Shown: positions 9,901-16,177, counted from the first letter of the stretch. The stretch is DNA of 21,382 nucleotides from Anaerolineaceae bacterium (GCA_027348305.1 DAIEPS010000007.1:1-21382), one strand, 5' to 3'. The notes: generated by a model from the letters alone, not told the origin. Translations and numbers: made by a program.

Positions 9901-10113
9901 CTCGCTCATCCAGCGCATCTCTTCGTCGGGATAACCTTCTGCGTAAATATTCTGAAATACAGAACCCAATGATTCACGCACGGCAGCCGGTGCAGTACTT
10001 TCAGAGGGGATCAAGATCAATTTGCGAAATTGACGTTCTTTTTCGAATTCAGTTAAATTCAATACTTCAGGGTCAAGTTCGGCGAGGCTTCCGCGTATCA
10101 AGAAATCGGTCAT
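6985..10113 (-). CDS. Fusion: serine hydroxymethyltransferase (GlyA) + glycine cleavage T protein (GcvT)
   Basis: A 1042-residue two-enzyme chain. Residues about 20-435 are serine hydroxymethyltransferase (serine + THF to glycine + methylene-THF): LIPSESTAP near 34, SGAPANNAVYNAL near 132, and the PLP lysine K265 in TFTTHKTMCGPRGA. Residues about 637-1042 are the GcvT aminomethyltransferase: IIPFAGWEMPVWY, GLFDVSHMG, the Asp pair in NANVIDDTLVY (730/731), and GARDSLRTEAGLPLYGHE at 887-904. The middle (about 440-620) belongs to neither core; part of it, about 495-577, reads like a degenerate GcvT N-terminal half. I chose the ATG at 10113 because AGGGAG lies 7 nt upstream. An in-frame ATG at 10182 would start inside a hairpin and adds 23 residues unlike SHMT. 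No gcvH or gcvP is present in the window. The aminotransferase follows 35 bp downstream. Confidence 0.93.
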   Translation of the reverse strand: MTDFLIRGSLAELDPEVLNLTEFEKERQFRKLILIPSESTAPAAVRESLGSVFQNIYAEGYPDEEMRWMSESQILDYPARLAYYRRNADPRYYKGVEYADLIESLARRRCAEAFATDQVSADQIFVNVQALSGAPANNAVYNALIEVGDSILGMNLLHGGHLTHGSSVNRSGKLFKVSHYNVDPVTEQIDYDKVQQLALECKPKILICGYSSYPFVPDWKRFREIADSVGAYLLADVSHIAGMIAAKTISSPVGYAHIITFTTHKTMCGPRGACILTTDAALSKKIDKGVFPGEQGGPHVHVFAALATTFKIARSKAFADLQSQIIKNCLALTKQLQARGMRIPFGGTNTHLANLDCKLIKGPDGTTLSGDMAARILDVAGIVLNRNTIPGDKTANNSSGIRFGTPWMTQRGLKEADMVEVANIIVDLLQACTPYSVETRKGLSARAKVDFKVLEDAKKRVRTLCEKAGADLDYKKNGYPQFYYLDDRSASKSDIATLKLSGPSLRQYVTYCFSSDVEALEPGQSQKTSLATPLGTVEGAIANVDGNSYRFSFPKEKFGLAATFLRGLAEGYITFDQDIPRRIPGSIVVIEDLESAPVKADDTQVVSQKPFYIGQTPQKGTSLPAFEWVEKESSELFRTPLYETHKKMGAKIIPFAGWEMPVWYTSVVEEHLACRQVAGLFDVSHMGVFQAEGVHASLFLETVCGNDISSLAVGESCYTHFLDPNANVIDDTLVYRRDTLKYLVVVNASNDSKDWAWLNAVREGKVMIDPQRPWIKTFGTGVTLRNLRDPKAGADMRVDIALQGPKSRDILLSLGCDALTSKKVKALKRTELCEAVIGGFDLVVSRTGYTGEKMAFELFVHPGKAVELWEAICKAGEPLGMKACGLGARDSLRTEAGLPLYGHEMGGEDNFSVSEAGFGSYVKTYKPWFIGRGAYIEKEKARTGIVVRFRFIEKGVRMAHNGDPVMDAKGKVVGKVTSCAIDKEGFLTGQAFVETRCALVNTPISIFQGAENLSPVTPATLETGDRISLPTSAVVVSRFPIS

Positions 10114-10120
10114 GGTATTA

Positions 10121-10126
10121 CTCCCT
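10121..10126 (-). promoter_or_regulatory. Ribosome binding site deciding the SHMT-GcvT start
   Basis: AGGGAG on the minus strand, 7 nt before the ATG at 10113. It supports this start over the longer in-frame ATG at 10182. Confidence 0.75.
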
Positions 10127-10139
10127 ATCTTTTCATGGT

Positions 10140-10194
10140 AAAAAATTAAAGAACCACCTTTAGATGACAATGAATTGTGCATCTGTGGGTGGTT
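10140..10194 (-). terminator. Terminator-like hairpin in the leader of the SHMT-GcvT gene
   Basis: On the minus strand, arms AACCACC (10188-10194) and GGTGGTT (10152-10158) enclose a second stem, AGATG/CATCT and ACAA/TTGT, with a one-base bulge, a small internal loop and the tetraloop TTCA. A T-rich tract, CTTTAATTTTTT (10140-10151), follows. It lies downstream of a good promoter and upstream of the SHMT-GcvT ribosome binding site, so it is either an attenuator of that gene or a terminator for transcripts from the lipase gene. Read on the plus strand, it also ends in six T's, but no plus-strand gene precedes it. Confidence 0.6.
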
Positions 10195-10238
10195 TTTTGA
10201 GCAAGAGATTCCATCATTGAATTCTCAGTTACCTTTGA

Positions 10239-10246
10239 ATTGTCAT
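10239..10246 (-). promoter_or_regulatory. Candidate antiterminator segment in the leader
   Basis: ATGACAAT on the minus strand is exactly complementary to ATTGTCAT in the 3' arm of the leader hairpin (10164-10171). It is part of ATGACAATTCA, which resembles the hairpin's own 5' arm (ATGCACAATTCA). Pairing of the two would break the terminator-like hairpin. An 8-base match could be chance in an A/T-rich leader. Confidence 0.35.
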
Positions 10247-10264
10247 AAACCGTACAGACTATCT

Positions 10265-10293
10265 ATTTTAACTTGAAGCGTAGCAAGGGTCAA
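10265..10293 (-). promoter_or_regulatory. Sigma-70-type promoter for the SHMT-GcvT gene
   Basis: On the minus strand, TTGACC (10288-10293, 5 of 6) and TAAAAT (10265-10270, 5 of 6) are separated by exactly 17 bp. Transcription should start near 10258, giving a leader of about 145 nt. The -35 lies within one arm of a 12-bp perfect inverted repeat, suggesting possible regulator binding. Confidence 0.65.
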
Positions 10294-10312
10294 GTTTTTT
10301 ACTTGACCCTTG
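10284..10312. repeat. 12-bp perfect inverted repeat over the SHMT-GcvT promoter -35
   Basis: CAAGGGTCAAGT (10284-10295) and ACTTGACCCTTG (10301-10312) are perfect reverse complements around a T5 spacer. The repeat starts 14 bp after the lipase stop codon. It could be the 3'-end hairpin of the lipase transcript or an operator covering the next gene's -35. No U tract follows on the minus strand. Confidence 0.7.
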
Positions 10313-10326
10313 AAATTGATGCGGTG

Positions 10327-11163
10327 TTATTTTATTTCGAGGTCAAGCCAATCTGTCATGGTTTTTAAAACTTGGGCTTTTTCCGGCTCGTTATGTAATT
10401 CGTGATACAGGCCGTCCCATTCTTTGTAAGTGATCTTCGAAAGCGGGGCGGCATTTGCAAATTTCTTGGTCATGGGAGGATTAACCAACATATCAGCGGT
10501 GCCCTGCATGAGCAGTAGAGGGATTGGGAATTCTGCAGCGTGATCGACGATAAATTTGCCGTTGTTGATCAGGTCAAGGGCAAGCCGGGCAGAGATTTTG
10601 CCGTGAACCAACGGATCCGCAGAATACTTCTTTTCAACTTCAGGATCGCGTGAGAGACCTGAACGCAGCAGACCATTATCCATTTGCATGGCGGGCATCA
10701 GGTTGTACATCAATTTACCCAAGGCCAACTTGACCGCCGGAACAGGAGCAGCGGTTGCGAGCCCGGGGCTGGTGACGATGGCGCCCTTGAGCTGCGGATT
10801 TTGCGTGAGGCAATAATACAGGGTCAGATTGCCACCCAAGCTGTGTCCATAAATGAACACTGGCAGGCTGGGGAAGTGCTCTCTGGCCAACTCGATGTTA
10901 TGGGTGATATCTTCCATGATCAAAGCATAGGAGGGGGCGTGTCCGCGAACGCCCTCAGATTTTCCATGTCCGCGCAGGTCAAAGGCTGTCAGACTATAAC
11001 CAGCATCTGTAAACGCTTTGGCAACATGTTCATACCTGCCTGAATGCTCGCCCAAGCCATGCACCATGGCAATGGCGGCTTTCTGTTTTCCTTCCGGTTT
11101 CCATTCCTGGCCGTATATCTTTACATTATCACGGGTCGTCCAAAAATATTCAGAATGCTGCAT
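10327..11163 (-). CDS. Alpha/beta hydrolase, monoacylglycerol lipase-like
   Basis: A 278-residue serine hydrolase of the monoacylglycerol lipase/lysophospholipase group (Hydrolase_4). No signal peptide is visible, so it is probably cytosolic or loosely membrane-associated, releasing fatty acids from monoacylglycerols or lysolipids. The oxyanion motif is HGLGEHSGRY at 35-44, followed by FDLRGHGKSEG at 61-71. The nucleophile is S108 in GHSLGG, the acid D224 in GTADMLV, and the base H254 in GLYHELHNE, which is characteristic of this group. Length is typical (about 275). The start is fixed by GGAGGA at 11169-11174, 5 nt upstream. It is divergent from the subtilase gene and upstream, on the same strand, of the SHMT-GcvT gene, which has its own promoter. 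Confidence 0.9.
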   Translation of the reverse strand: MQHSEYFWTTRDNVKIYGQEWKPEGKQKAAIAMVHGLGEHSGRYEHVAKAFTDAGYSLTAFDLRGHGKSEGVRGHAPSYALIMEDITHNIELAREHFPSLPVFIYGHSLGGNLTLYYCLTQNPQLKGAIVTSPGLATAAPVPAVKLALGKLMYNLMPAMQMDNGLLRSGLSRDPEVEKKYSADPLVHGKISARLALDLINNGKFIVDHAAEFPIPLLLMQGTADMLVNPPMTKKFANAAPLSKITYKEWDGLYHELHNEPEKAQVLKTMTDWLDLEIK

Positions 11164-11188
11164 GCCAATCCTCCGGAAAAGTATTTGT

Positions 11189-11218
11189 TTGTCACGATCA
11201 TTGTTTTGAATTTATAAT
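11189..11218 (+). promoter_or_regulatory. Sigma-70-type promoter for the membrane subtilase operon
   Basis: TTGTCA (11189-11194, 5 of 6) and TATAAT (11213-11218, 6 of 6) lie 18 bp apart, leaving a leader of about 80 nt before the ATG at 11303. The region is shared with the divergent lipase gene, for which I found no comparable promoter. The leader holds only short imperfect repeats and no convincing structure. Confidence 0.6.
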
Positions 11219-11302
11219 CACTGCGTACCTATTTAGTTTAGTCTTTGAGACCAATATTTACAAGCCTGCTAAAACCACTATTTTAAGAAGAATGAGAAAT
11301 CA

Positions 11303-13705
11303 ATGACCACACAAAACATGATTGATGACAAAAAGAATAAAGCTATTGGCTGCGGACTACTAATTTTGACAATCCTCGGATTCATCTGGGTGATCTTGTT
11401 CAGCGGAGTAGATCTTTTTATGAATTGGGTTTCAGAACAAGCCATCATGGAAGTCGGCGGGCATGTTCCCGATTTTCGCTGGGTCACGCATTTGATAACC
11501 AGTGTGCTTATTCTGGTTGTGTGCTTGTTGATGGCTTGGTTGGTTAAAGAACCGCGGATCAAAAGGATCTTCCGACTCTGGTCATACCCTGCGATCCTTG
11601 CGGTCCTTTCAGTACCCGCAAAAACATTATGGCTGACAGAACAGAACATGACTGCCGTTCTGCAAGCCTCGGCCTTGTTCCTGGTTATTGTAGGCAGCTA
11701 TTTGTTTGCGAAAGCAAAAGAAGGTGAAGAAGAAGTAAAGCAAAACAAGCCCAAGTTCCCTGGTCTGATCATTTTCGTGGGAGCCATTTTTTGTGTTCCG
11801 TGGCTGTTATGGGGAGCTTTGGGATCCTGGCTGGACAGCCTGCTTGAAATAATTGTAGGCGTTCTATTTGCGTGGTTCACAGTCAAATTTGTTTTTAGTG
11901 AATACCTTGAGAAGACGCAAACCATCGACAGCGAGATCACTTTTCGTAAGATAGTCTTTGATGGATCAGTTGTAACAGTGTTCCTGCTTATTTGTGTTGC
12001 CGCCTTGGCGATCAACGGCTCACAACAGATGCTGGTGGTGACAGTTCCTATAACCGGCTGGCTTGTAGCCATCCTTGCTTCAATTTGGATGAAAGATAAA
12101 GGCCACGGGCGTATTCCAGCAGGAATCATCCTCGGATTGGTGTTCACGCTGCCGCTGCTTTTCTTCGATATGGACGAATTGAATGCAATTTTCACTGGTG
12201 GCACAGGAGAAACCCTTGAATGGGCGACCAAGGCAGCCTGGTATACCTTCATGTTGATCTTAATGGTAACCCTCATGTTGCTGCCGAATCTCAAAAATAT
12301 TCACAGGTTCAGCCTGCCTAAACCAGTGCATCTTGCATTCATGGCTATTGGATTAGTGGGAATTGTCTTTGTCTATTTCGGTTGGGGCCAGGTTGGATTC
12401 TTTGGGGATAACCAGTTCATCATTCTTAAGCAGCAAGCTGATCTTTCGAAAGCGGTTGAAATTCAAGACTATGCAGCCAGAAGGGCGGAGGTCTACAAAA
12501 TATTGGTGAAGACTGCCGAAAGTTCTCAAACCGAGCTGCGGGCTCGCCTGGATCGTATGCACATTAGTTACACTCCCTTTTATCTGGTCAATGCGATCGA
12601 GATAAATGGCGGGATCATTGCGAAGTTGGAGTTGCAAAAAGACCCATCGGTGGACCGCATCCTGGATAACCCGCAGTTACGCCCGCTGCCGAAACCCCTC
12701 AGTGCTGAAACGGGAGATATAACCAGCCTGCCAAAAGAGCCCTTGTGGAATATCAGCATGATCCATGCAGACCAGGTGGTAAAGGAGCTGGGGATTACCG
12801 GAAAGGGAATCCTGATCGGGCAGACAGACAGCGGTGTGGACGGTAGACATCCAGAGTTAGCGGCGGCTTATCGCGGTGCCAAAACCAATGATGATTACAA
12901 CTGGTATGATCCCTGGAACAACACATCCTTCCCAACCGACATTTCAGGCCACGGCACCCAGACCTTGGGGATCATGCTTGGACAAAACACAGGTGTGGCG
13001 CCTGGCGCACAGTGGATCGGCTGTGTCAATCTTGCCAGAAACCAGGGCAACCCGGCATTTTACCTTGACTGCATGCAATTTATGCTGGCACCCTTCCCAC
13101 ACGGGGGCAATGCCTTCAGCGACGGTGACGCCAGCAAAGGGGCTATGATCATCAATAATTCATGGGGCTGCCCGAATGCAGAGGGTTGCGATTCAAACGT
13201 TTTCCTACCAGCAGTCGAGGCACTAAAGACGGCCGGCATATTTATGTCCGTAGCGGCAGGCAACACTGGATACTACGGCTGCGATACGGTGATCGATCCT
13301 CCGGCGATCTATGCAGAGGTGCTCTCATCGGGATCAGTCAACAAAGAAGGCAATATATCCGATTTCTCATCACTCGAGTCTTATGCGGTTGATAACCCCA
13401 GTCAACAAAAACCTGAGATCCTGGCACCGGGCGAAGATGTGGTTTCATCTTATCCTGGCGGCGCCTATTCAATGGCCAGCGGTACTTCTTTCGCGGCACC
13501 CCATGTCAGCGGAGTTGTGGCTCTTATGTGGTCGGCCAACCCCAAATTGATCGGCAATATTGACCAGACCACCAAGATACTTCTAGATACCTCTCATCCC
13601 TACCAGGGGCAGCGGCCAAATTGTGTGGCACAGACGGACCAGATCAAATCAGGGTTGATCGATGCTTATCAAGCGGTGCAGGGTGCAATCGCCTGGCAAC
13701 CATGA
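11303..13705 (+). CDS. Subtilisin-like serine protease (S8) with polytopic membrane N-terminus
   Basis: An 800-residue protease. Residues 1-360 contain about ten or eleven hydrophobic helices (about 15-36, 62-82, 95-107, 117-136, 152-172, 177-198, 219-238, 242-262, 270-288, 310-328, 342-360), with no recognised family. Residues about 385-460 (VYKILVKTAESSQTELRARL..., then YLVNAIEINGG) resemble the I9 inhibitor prodomain of subtilases. Residues about 480-800 are the S8 catalytic domain: D509 in GQTDSGVDGRHPEL, H550 in SGHGTQTLG, oxyanion N654 in AAGNTG, and S728 in SGTSFAAPHVSG, so the triad is intact. Several Cys residues (574, 590, 623, 629, 660, 774) fit disulfides and an extracytoplasmic catalytic domain. 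No strong Shine-Dalgarno precedes the ATG. An ECF sigma factor follows 44 bp downstream. Substrates are unknown. Confidence 0.9.
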   Translation: MTTQNMIDDKKNKAIGCGLLILTILGFIWVILFSGVDLFMNWVSEQAIMEVGGHVPDFRWVTHLITSVLILVVCLLMAWLVKEPRIKRIFRLWSYPAILAVLSVPAKTLWLTEQNMTAVLQASALFLVIVGSYLFAKAKEGEEEVKQNKPKFPGLIIFVGAIFCVPWLLWGALGSWLDSLLEIIVGVLFAWFTVKFVFSEYLEKTQTIDSEITFRKIVFDGSVVTVFLLICVAALAINGSQQMLVVTVPITGWLVAILASIWMKDKGHGRIPAGIILGLVFTLPLLFFDMDELNAIFTGGTGETLEWATKAAWYTFMLILMVTLMLLPNLKNIHRFSLPKPVHLAFMAIGLVGIVFVYFGWGQVGFFGDNQFIILKQQADLSKAVEIQDYAARRAEVYKILVKTAESSQTELRARLDRMHISYTPFYLVNAIEINGGIIAKLELQKDPSVDRILDNPQLRPLPKPLSAETGDITSLPKEPLWNISMIHADQVVKELGITGKGILIGQTDSGVDGRHPELAAAYRGAKTNDDYNWYDPWNNTSFPTDISGHGTQTLGIMLGQNTGVAPGAQWIGCVNLARNQGNPAFYLDCMQFMLAPFPHGGNAFSDGDASKGAMIINNSWGCPNAEGCDSNVFLPAVEALKTAGIFMSVAAGNTGYYGCDTVIDPPAIYAEVLSSGSVNKEGNISDFSSLESYAVDNPSQQKPEILAPGEDVVSSYPGGAYSMASGTSFAAPHVSGVVALMWSANPKLIGNIDQTTKILLDTSHPYQGQRPNCVAQTDQIKSGLIDAYQAVQGAIAWQP

Positions 13706-13711
13706 TATGAT
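13683..13711 (+). promoter_or_regulatory. Possible extended -10 promoter before the sigma factor gene
   Basis: TGATATGAT (13703-13711) reads as an extended -10 (TGnTATGAT). At 17 bp spacing the -35 (GTGCAA, 13683-13688) matches only 3 of 6. It would let the sigma factor be transcribed separately from the protease gene. Weak evidence. Confidence 0.25.
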
Positions 13712-13749
13712 TCTGGTGTAACTATGACAATTATTATGGGTTAACTCTA

Positions 13750-14334
13750 TTGACAAAGATGCTTGAAAGCGAAGTGGAAGTCATCACCGATGATAATGCG
13801 GTTGTATTAGCCTGCGGAGGAAACCCCGAGGCGTTCAGTTATCTGTATGAGAAGAATGTCACCCGCATTTATAACTACATCTACTATCGCATCGGATCCG
13901 CGTCAGATGCAGAAGATATTACTTCGCGTGTGTTTTATCGAGCTTTTGGGCACATTAACAGTTATGTCGATAAAGGCGTGCCGTTTTCAGCCTGGCTTTA
14001 CCGCATCGCCCACAACCTGATCGCCAACTGGCACCGAGATAATTTGCGCCGCAAAGAAGTGCCGCTGGAAGATCATCTTGACCTTCCACACAAAGCTGAC
14101 CAACCTGAGCGTATGCTTGAAAAGAACCAGGAGATGGCCCTGCTCTTAAAGGCGATTCGCAGGATCTCAGCGGATCGGCAGCAATTGATCTTGTTGAAGT
14201 ACCTCGAAGATCTATCCAATGCGGAAATTGCCCAGATCATGGGACGCAGTGAAGGAGCGATCAAGAGCTTATACCATCGGGCGTTGATCGCATTACGAGA
14301 AGAGATGGATGAAATTGGTTATAAATCTGAATAG
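13750..14334 (+). CDS. ECF-type RNA polymerase sigma factor (sigma-70 family)
   Basis: A 194-residue group-IV sigma factor that would direct RNA polymerase to a specific promoter set. Region 2 spans about 26-100, with EAFSYLYEKNVTRIYNYIYYR, DAEDITSRVFYRAF and PFSAWLYRIAHNLIANWHRD. Region 4 spans about 128-184, with the helix-turn-helix LEDLSNAEIAQIMGRSEGAIKSLYHRAL. There is no region 1 or 3. The start is uncertain: TTG at 13750 has GGG about 9 nt upstream, while the ATG at 13759 (MLESEVEV) has no Shine-Dalgarno; the difference is three residues. It sits 44 bp after the membrane subtilase and 15 bp before a small membrane protein, an arrangement in which an anti-sigma factor or its protease would often be found. 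Confidence 0.92.
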   Translation: MTKMLESEVEVITDDNAVVLACGGNPEAFSYLYEKNVTRIYNYIYYRIGSASDAEDITSRVFYRAFGHINSYVDKGVPFSAWLYRIAHNLIANWHRDNLRRKEVPLEDHLDLPHKADQPERMLEKNQEMALLLKAIRRISADRQQLILLKYLEDLSNAEIAQIMGRSEGAIKSLYHRALIALREEMDEIGYKSE

Positions 14335-14349
14335 TTCAGGGGCAACCAC

Positions 14350-14595
14350 ATGGAAAGTAGAATGAATGAATTGAACAACAAGGGCATGTTTGGCTTGGAA
14401 GAAAAACTCTCCAGCATGTTAAAACCGGTTATGCCTGACCCGGTATTCATGAATCATTTAAAGACCAAACTCGCCAAGACGCCTGCCGTATTACTTGAAA
14501 ATTCTAAAAGACGGGTCGGACTGATGGTGATCGGAGCCGGTTTGTTTGCTGGAGCTCTGACGGTCTGGATCCTTGGACGGCTTAAGAAGAAATAA
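14350..14595 (+). CDS. Small single-helix membrane protein, possible partner of the sigma factor
   Basis: An 81-residue protein not assigned to a family. A polar N-terminal part of about 50 residues (including LEEKLSSMLKPVMPDPVFMNHLKTKL) precedes a basic stretch (ENSKRR), one hydrophobic helix at about 57-75 (VGLMVIGAGLFAGALTVWIL) and the C-terminus GRLKKK. The start is supported by AGGGG at 14339-14343, about 6 nt before the ATG; an ATG at 14362 is an alternative. It follows the sigma gene by 15 bp, so an anti-sigma or membrane-anchor role is plausible by position, but no zinc-finger or other anti-sigma motif (such as HxxxCxxC) is present. It converges with the glutaredoxin gene, 16 bp apart. 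Confidence 0.75.
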   Translation: MESRMNELNNKGMFGLEEKLSSMLKPVMPDPVFMNHLKTKLAKTPAVLLENSKRRVGLMVIGAGLFAGALTVWILGRLKKK

Positions 14596-14611
14596 CTAAT
14601 CTATAATTTCA

Positions 14612-14866
14612 TTATTTCAGGTTGAATTTTTCCTTTAGTTGGTAGCTTGAAGGTTCAACCAATAATGTGCCATCGGGGAAAAGGATGGTAGGCACGCTTT
14701 TACAGCCTTTATTCACACTCATTACATACTCGGCCGCTGCTTTATCCTGGTCAATATCAATCCATTCATAATCAATTTGATTGTCAGCGAAAAACTGTCT
14801 GGCTCTGCGTGTATCTCCGCACCAGGTTGTACCGTACATTTTAATTTTTTGTTCTGAGTCAGTCAT
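14612..14866 (-). CDS. Glutaredoxin-like protein with CGDT active site
   Basis: An 84-residue thioredoxin-fold protein of the glutaredoxin/mycoredoxin type. The active site is TTWCGDTRRARQF, with C16 but Thr where dithiol glutaredoxins have the resolving Cys. The cis-proline motif KSVPTILFPDG is intact with P59, and a further Cys, C55, lies just before it and could act as an alternative partner. A C-terminal LVEPSSYQL follows. It may act by a monothiol mechanism or in disulfide/mycothiol-type reduction; the partner thiol is unknown. I start at the ATG at 14866 because GGAGAG (14871-14876) lies just upstream; the longer frame begins with TTG at 14878. The start overlaps the previous gene's end by 8 bp, indicating translational coupling. 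Confidence 0.85.
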   Translation of the reverse strand: MTDSEQKIKMYGTTWCGDTRRARQFFADNQIDYEWIDIDQDKAAAEYVMSVNKGCKSVPTILFPDGTLLVEPSSYQLKEKFNLK

Positions 14867-15200
14867 TTTTCTCTCCAAGATAAATTGATAATACTTCGAT
14901 CACTGTTTGTGCATCCAATAATAAATCAAAATCGACCGGATACTGAAAATCCATCCCGATGCGGGTAGTCAAACGATCCAGGGCTTGATGAGTAGAATCT
15001 GGAAGTTGTTTTCGCACAATTTCATCTTTGATCAAAGCATTCAATGACAAACCGTTTTGATCAATCCTCAATTTTGACAAATATTCTCTGATGGCCATAC
15101 CGGCAGCTCGGCGTGCCAGCACCCTGGCCATACCCTCATTGCCTTTTTGCCTGGTTTGTTGGGCTTTCTCGAGTTCGAGCACTGCCAATGATTCATCCAT
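14859..15200 (-). CDS. Alpha-helical protein of unknown function, possibly HEPN-like
   Basis: A 113-residue soluble protein, not confidently recognised. The sequence is mostly helical, with a basic conserved-looking stretch EGMARVLARRAAGMAIREYL at about 22-41 and an acidic C-terminal helix with DFDLLLDAQTVIEVL. Its overall look (a helical bundle with an Arg-rich central helix) recalls HEPN-type proteins, but no RX4-6H catalytic motif is obvious, so I give no function. The start is supported by GAAGGT about 10 nt upstream. It is divergent from fmt (58 bp) and overlaps the glutaredoxin start by 8 bp, so the two are likely one operon; whether they act together is unknown. Confidence 0.6.
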   Translation of the reverse strand: MDESLAVLELEKAQQTRQKGNEGMARVLARRAAGMAIREYLSKLRIDQNGLSLNALIKDEIVRKQLPDSTHQALDRLTTRIGMDFQYPVDFDLLLDAQTVIEVLSIYLGEKND

Positions 15201-15258
15201 GATTGAATTTTACCTTCGATTTATTCAATCATAACGGTGATTATGCTAAAATCACTGC

Positions 15259-16176
15259 ATGTCTGAAAACGTTGTTTTCATGGGTTCTCCCGAATTGGCT
15301 GCAAGAGTCTTGGACGCGCTGGCTTCGAGTTATCGTGTGGTCGGAGTCGTCACCCAGCCGGATCGTCCGGCAGGGCGGGGCAAAGTACTCACATCGCCGC
15401 CGGTCAAAGTACTGGCAGACCAGTTGGGCATCCCGACCATTCAACCTGAACGGTTGCGCGACGAAGCCTTCGCCCAGTTGCAGGCATGGAGCCCTGATGT
15501 GATCGTTGTGGCGGCATTTGGACAGATCCTGCGCCAAAGGGTATTGGATCTACCGAAATTTGGCTGCATAAACGTCCATGCCTCTTATCTGCCGCGCTGG
15601 CGCGGCGCCGCACCCATCCAGGCGGCCATTCTGCATGGTGACGAATTCACCGGTGTCAGCATCATGAAAATGGATGCCGGTATTGATACAGGACCGGTGC
15701 TCATTCAAGAGAAGGTCTTCCTTGAAGAGGACGAGACCTTAACGACGCTGACAGATAAGTTATCCACTTTAGGGGCGTCTTTGCTGCTCAAGGCATTGAA
15801 AGGTTACCTGGCAGGCAGGCTGGTAGCAAAGCCACAGCCTGAAAGCGGAGACACCTACGCAGGGATGCTCACCAAGGAAGACGGACTGCTGGATTTCAAG
15901 CAATCTGCTGTGGATATCGACCGCAAGGTCAGAGCCTTGAACGATTGGCCTGGAACCTACTGTGATGTAAACGGACAAATCTTGAAGGTTCGCAAGGTAA
16001 AAATTACCCTTTCAGAAACGCACCCTGCCGGCATCCGAAGTGTTCTAGATAAGGTTCCGGCCATCAGCACACCAGACGGCTGGGTGCAACTCCTTGAAGT
16101 GCAGCCTGCTGGTAAAAAGTGGATGCCTGGAGCAGATTATATGAGAGGCATCCAAAACTGGAAAACCAGCGACTAA
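15259..16176 (+). CDS. fmt: Methionyl-tRNA formyltransferase
   Basis: A 305-residue cytosolic enzyme that transfers a formyl group from 10-formyl-THF to initiator Met-tRNA. The N-terminal Rossmann-like domain runs from VVFMGSPELAARVL to about 190. It has N105 and H107 in INVHASYLPRWRGAAPIQ and D143 in MDAGIDTG, equivalent to the catalytic Asn-His-Asp of the family. TSPPVKVLA at 45-53 is also typical. The C-terminal domain (about 205-300) binds the tRNA acceptor. Length is usual (about 310). No clear Shine-Dalgarno precedes the ATG, and the 58-bp divergent gap has no strong promoter, so the message may have a very short leader. The next gene starts 1 bp after the stop. No def gene is present in the window. 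Confidence 0.96.
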   Translation: MSENVVFMGSPELAARVLDALASSYRVVGVVTQPDRPAGRGKVLTSPPVKVLADQLGIPTIQPERLRDEAFAQLQAWSPDVIVVAAFGQILRQRVLDLPKFGCINVHASYLPRWRGAAPIQAAILHGDEFTGVSIMKMDAGIDTGPVLIQEKVFLEEDETLTTLTDKLSTLGASLLLKALKGYLAGRLVAKPQPESGDTYAGMLTKEDGLLDFKQSAVDIDRKVRALNDWPGTYCDVNGQILKVRKVKITLSETHPAGIRSVLDKVPAISTPDGWVQLLEVQPAGKKWMPGADYMRGIQNWKTSD

Positions 16177-16177
16177 T

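Noticed and set aside
10114..10182. N-terminal extension of the SHMT-GcvT protein from the ATG at 10182
   Set aside because: It runs through the leader hairpin, lacks a Shine-Dalgarno and the extra 23 residues do not look like SHMT; the ATG at 10113 has AGGGAG 7 nt upstream.
10114..10258. Glycine riboswitch in the SHMT-GcvT leader
   Set aside because: No conserved glycine-aptamer core could be recognised; only the hairpin and the competing segment are supported.
11698..12294. 198-codon minus-strand open frame within the subtilase gene
   Set aside because: Antisense to the membrane segment, Ser/Thr/Ile-rich as expected from a shadow of hydrophobic codons, with no motif.
13750..13755. TTGACA as a -35 promoter element
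   Set aside because: It overlaps the sigma-factor start and the bases 17 bp downstream (13773-13778) are not a -10.
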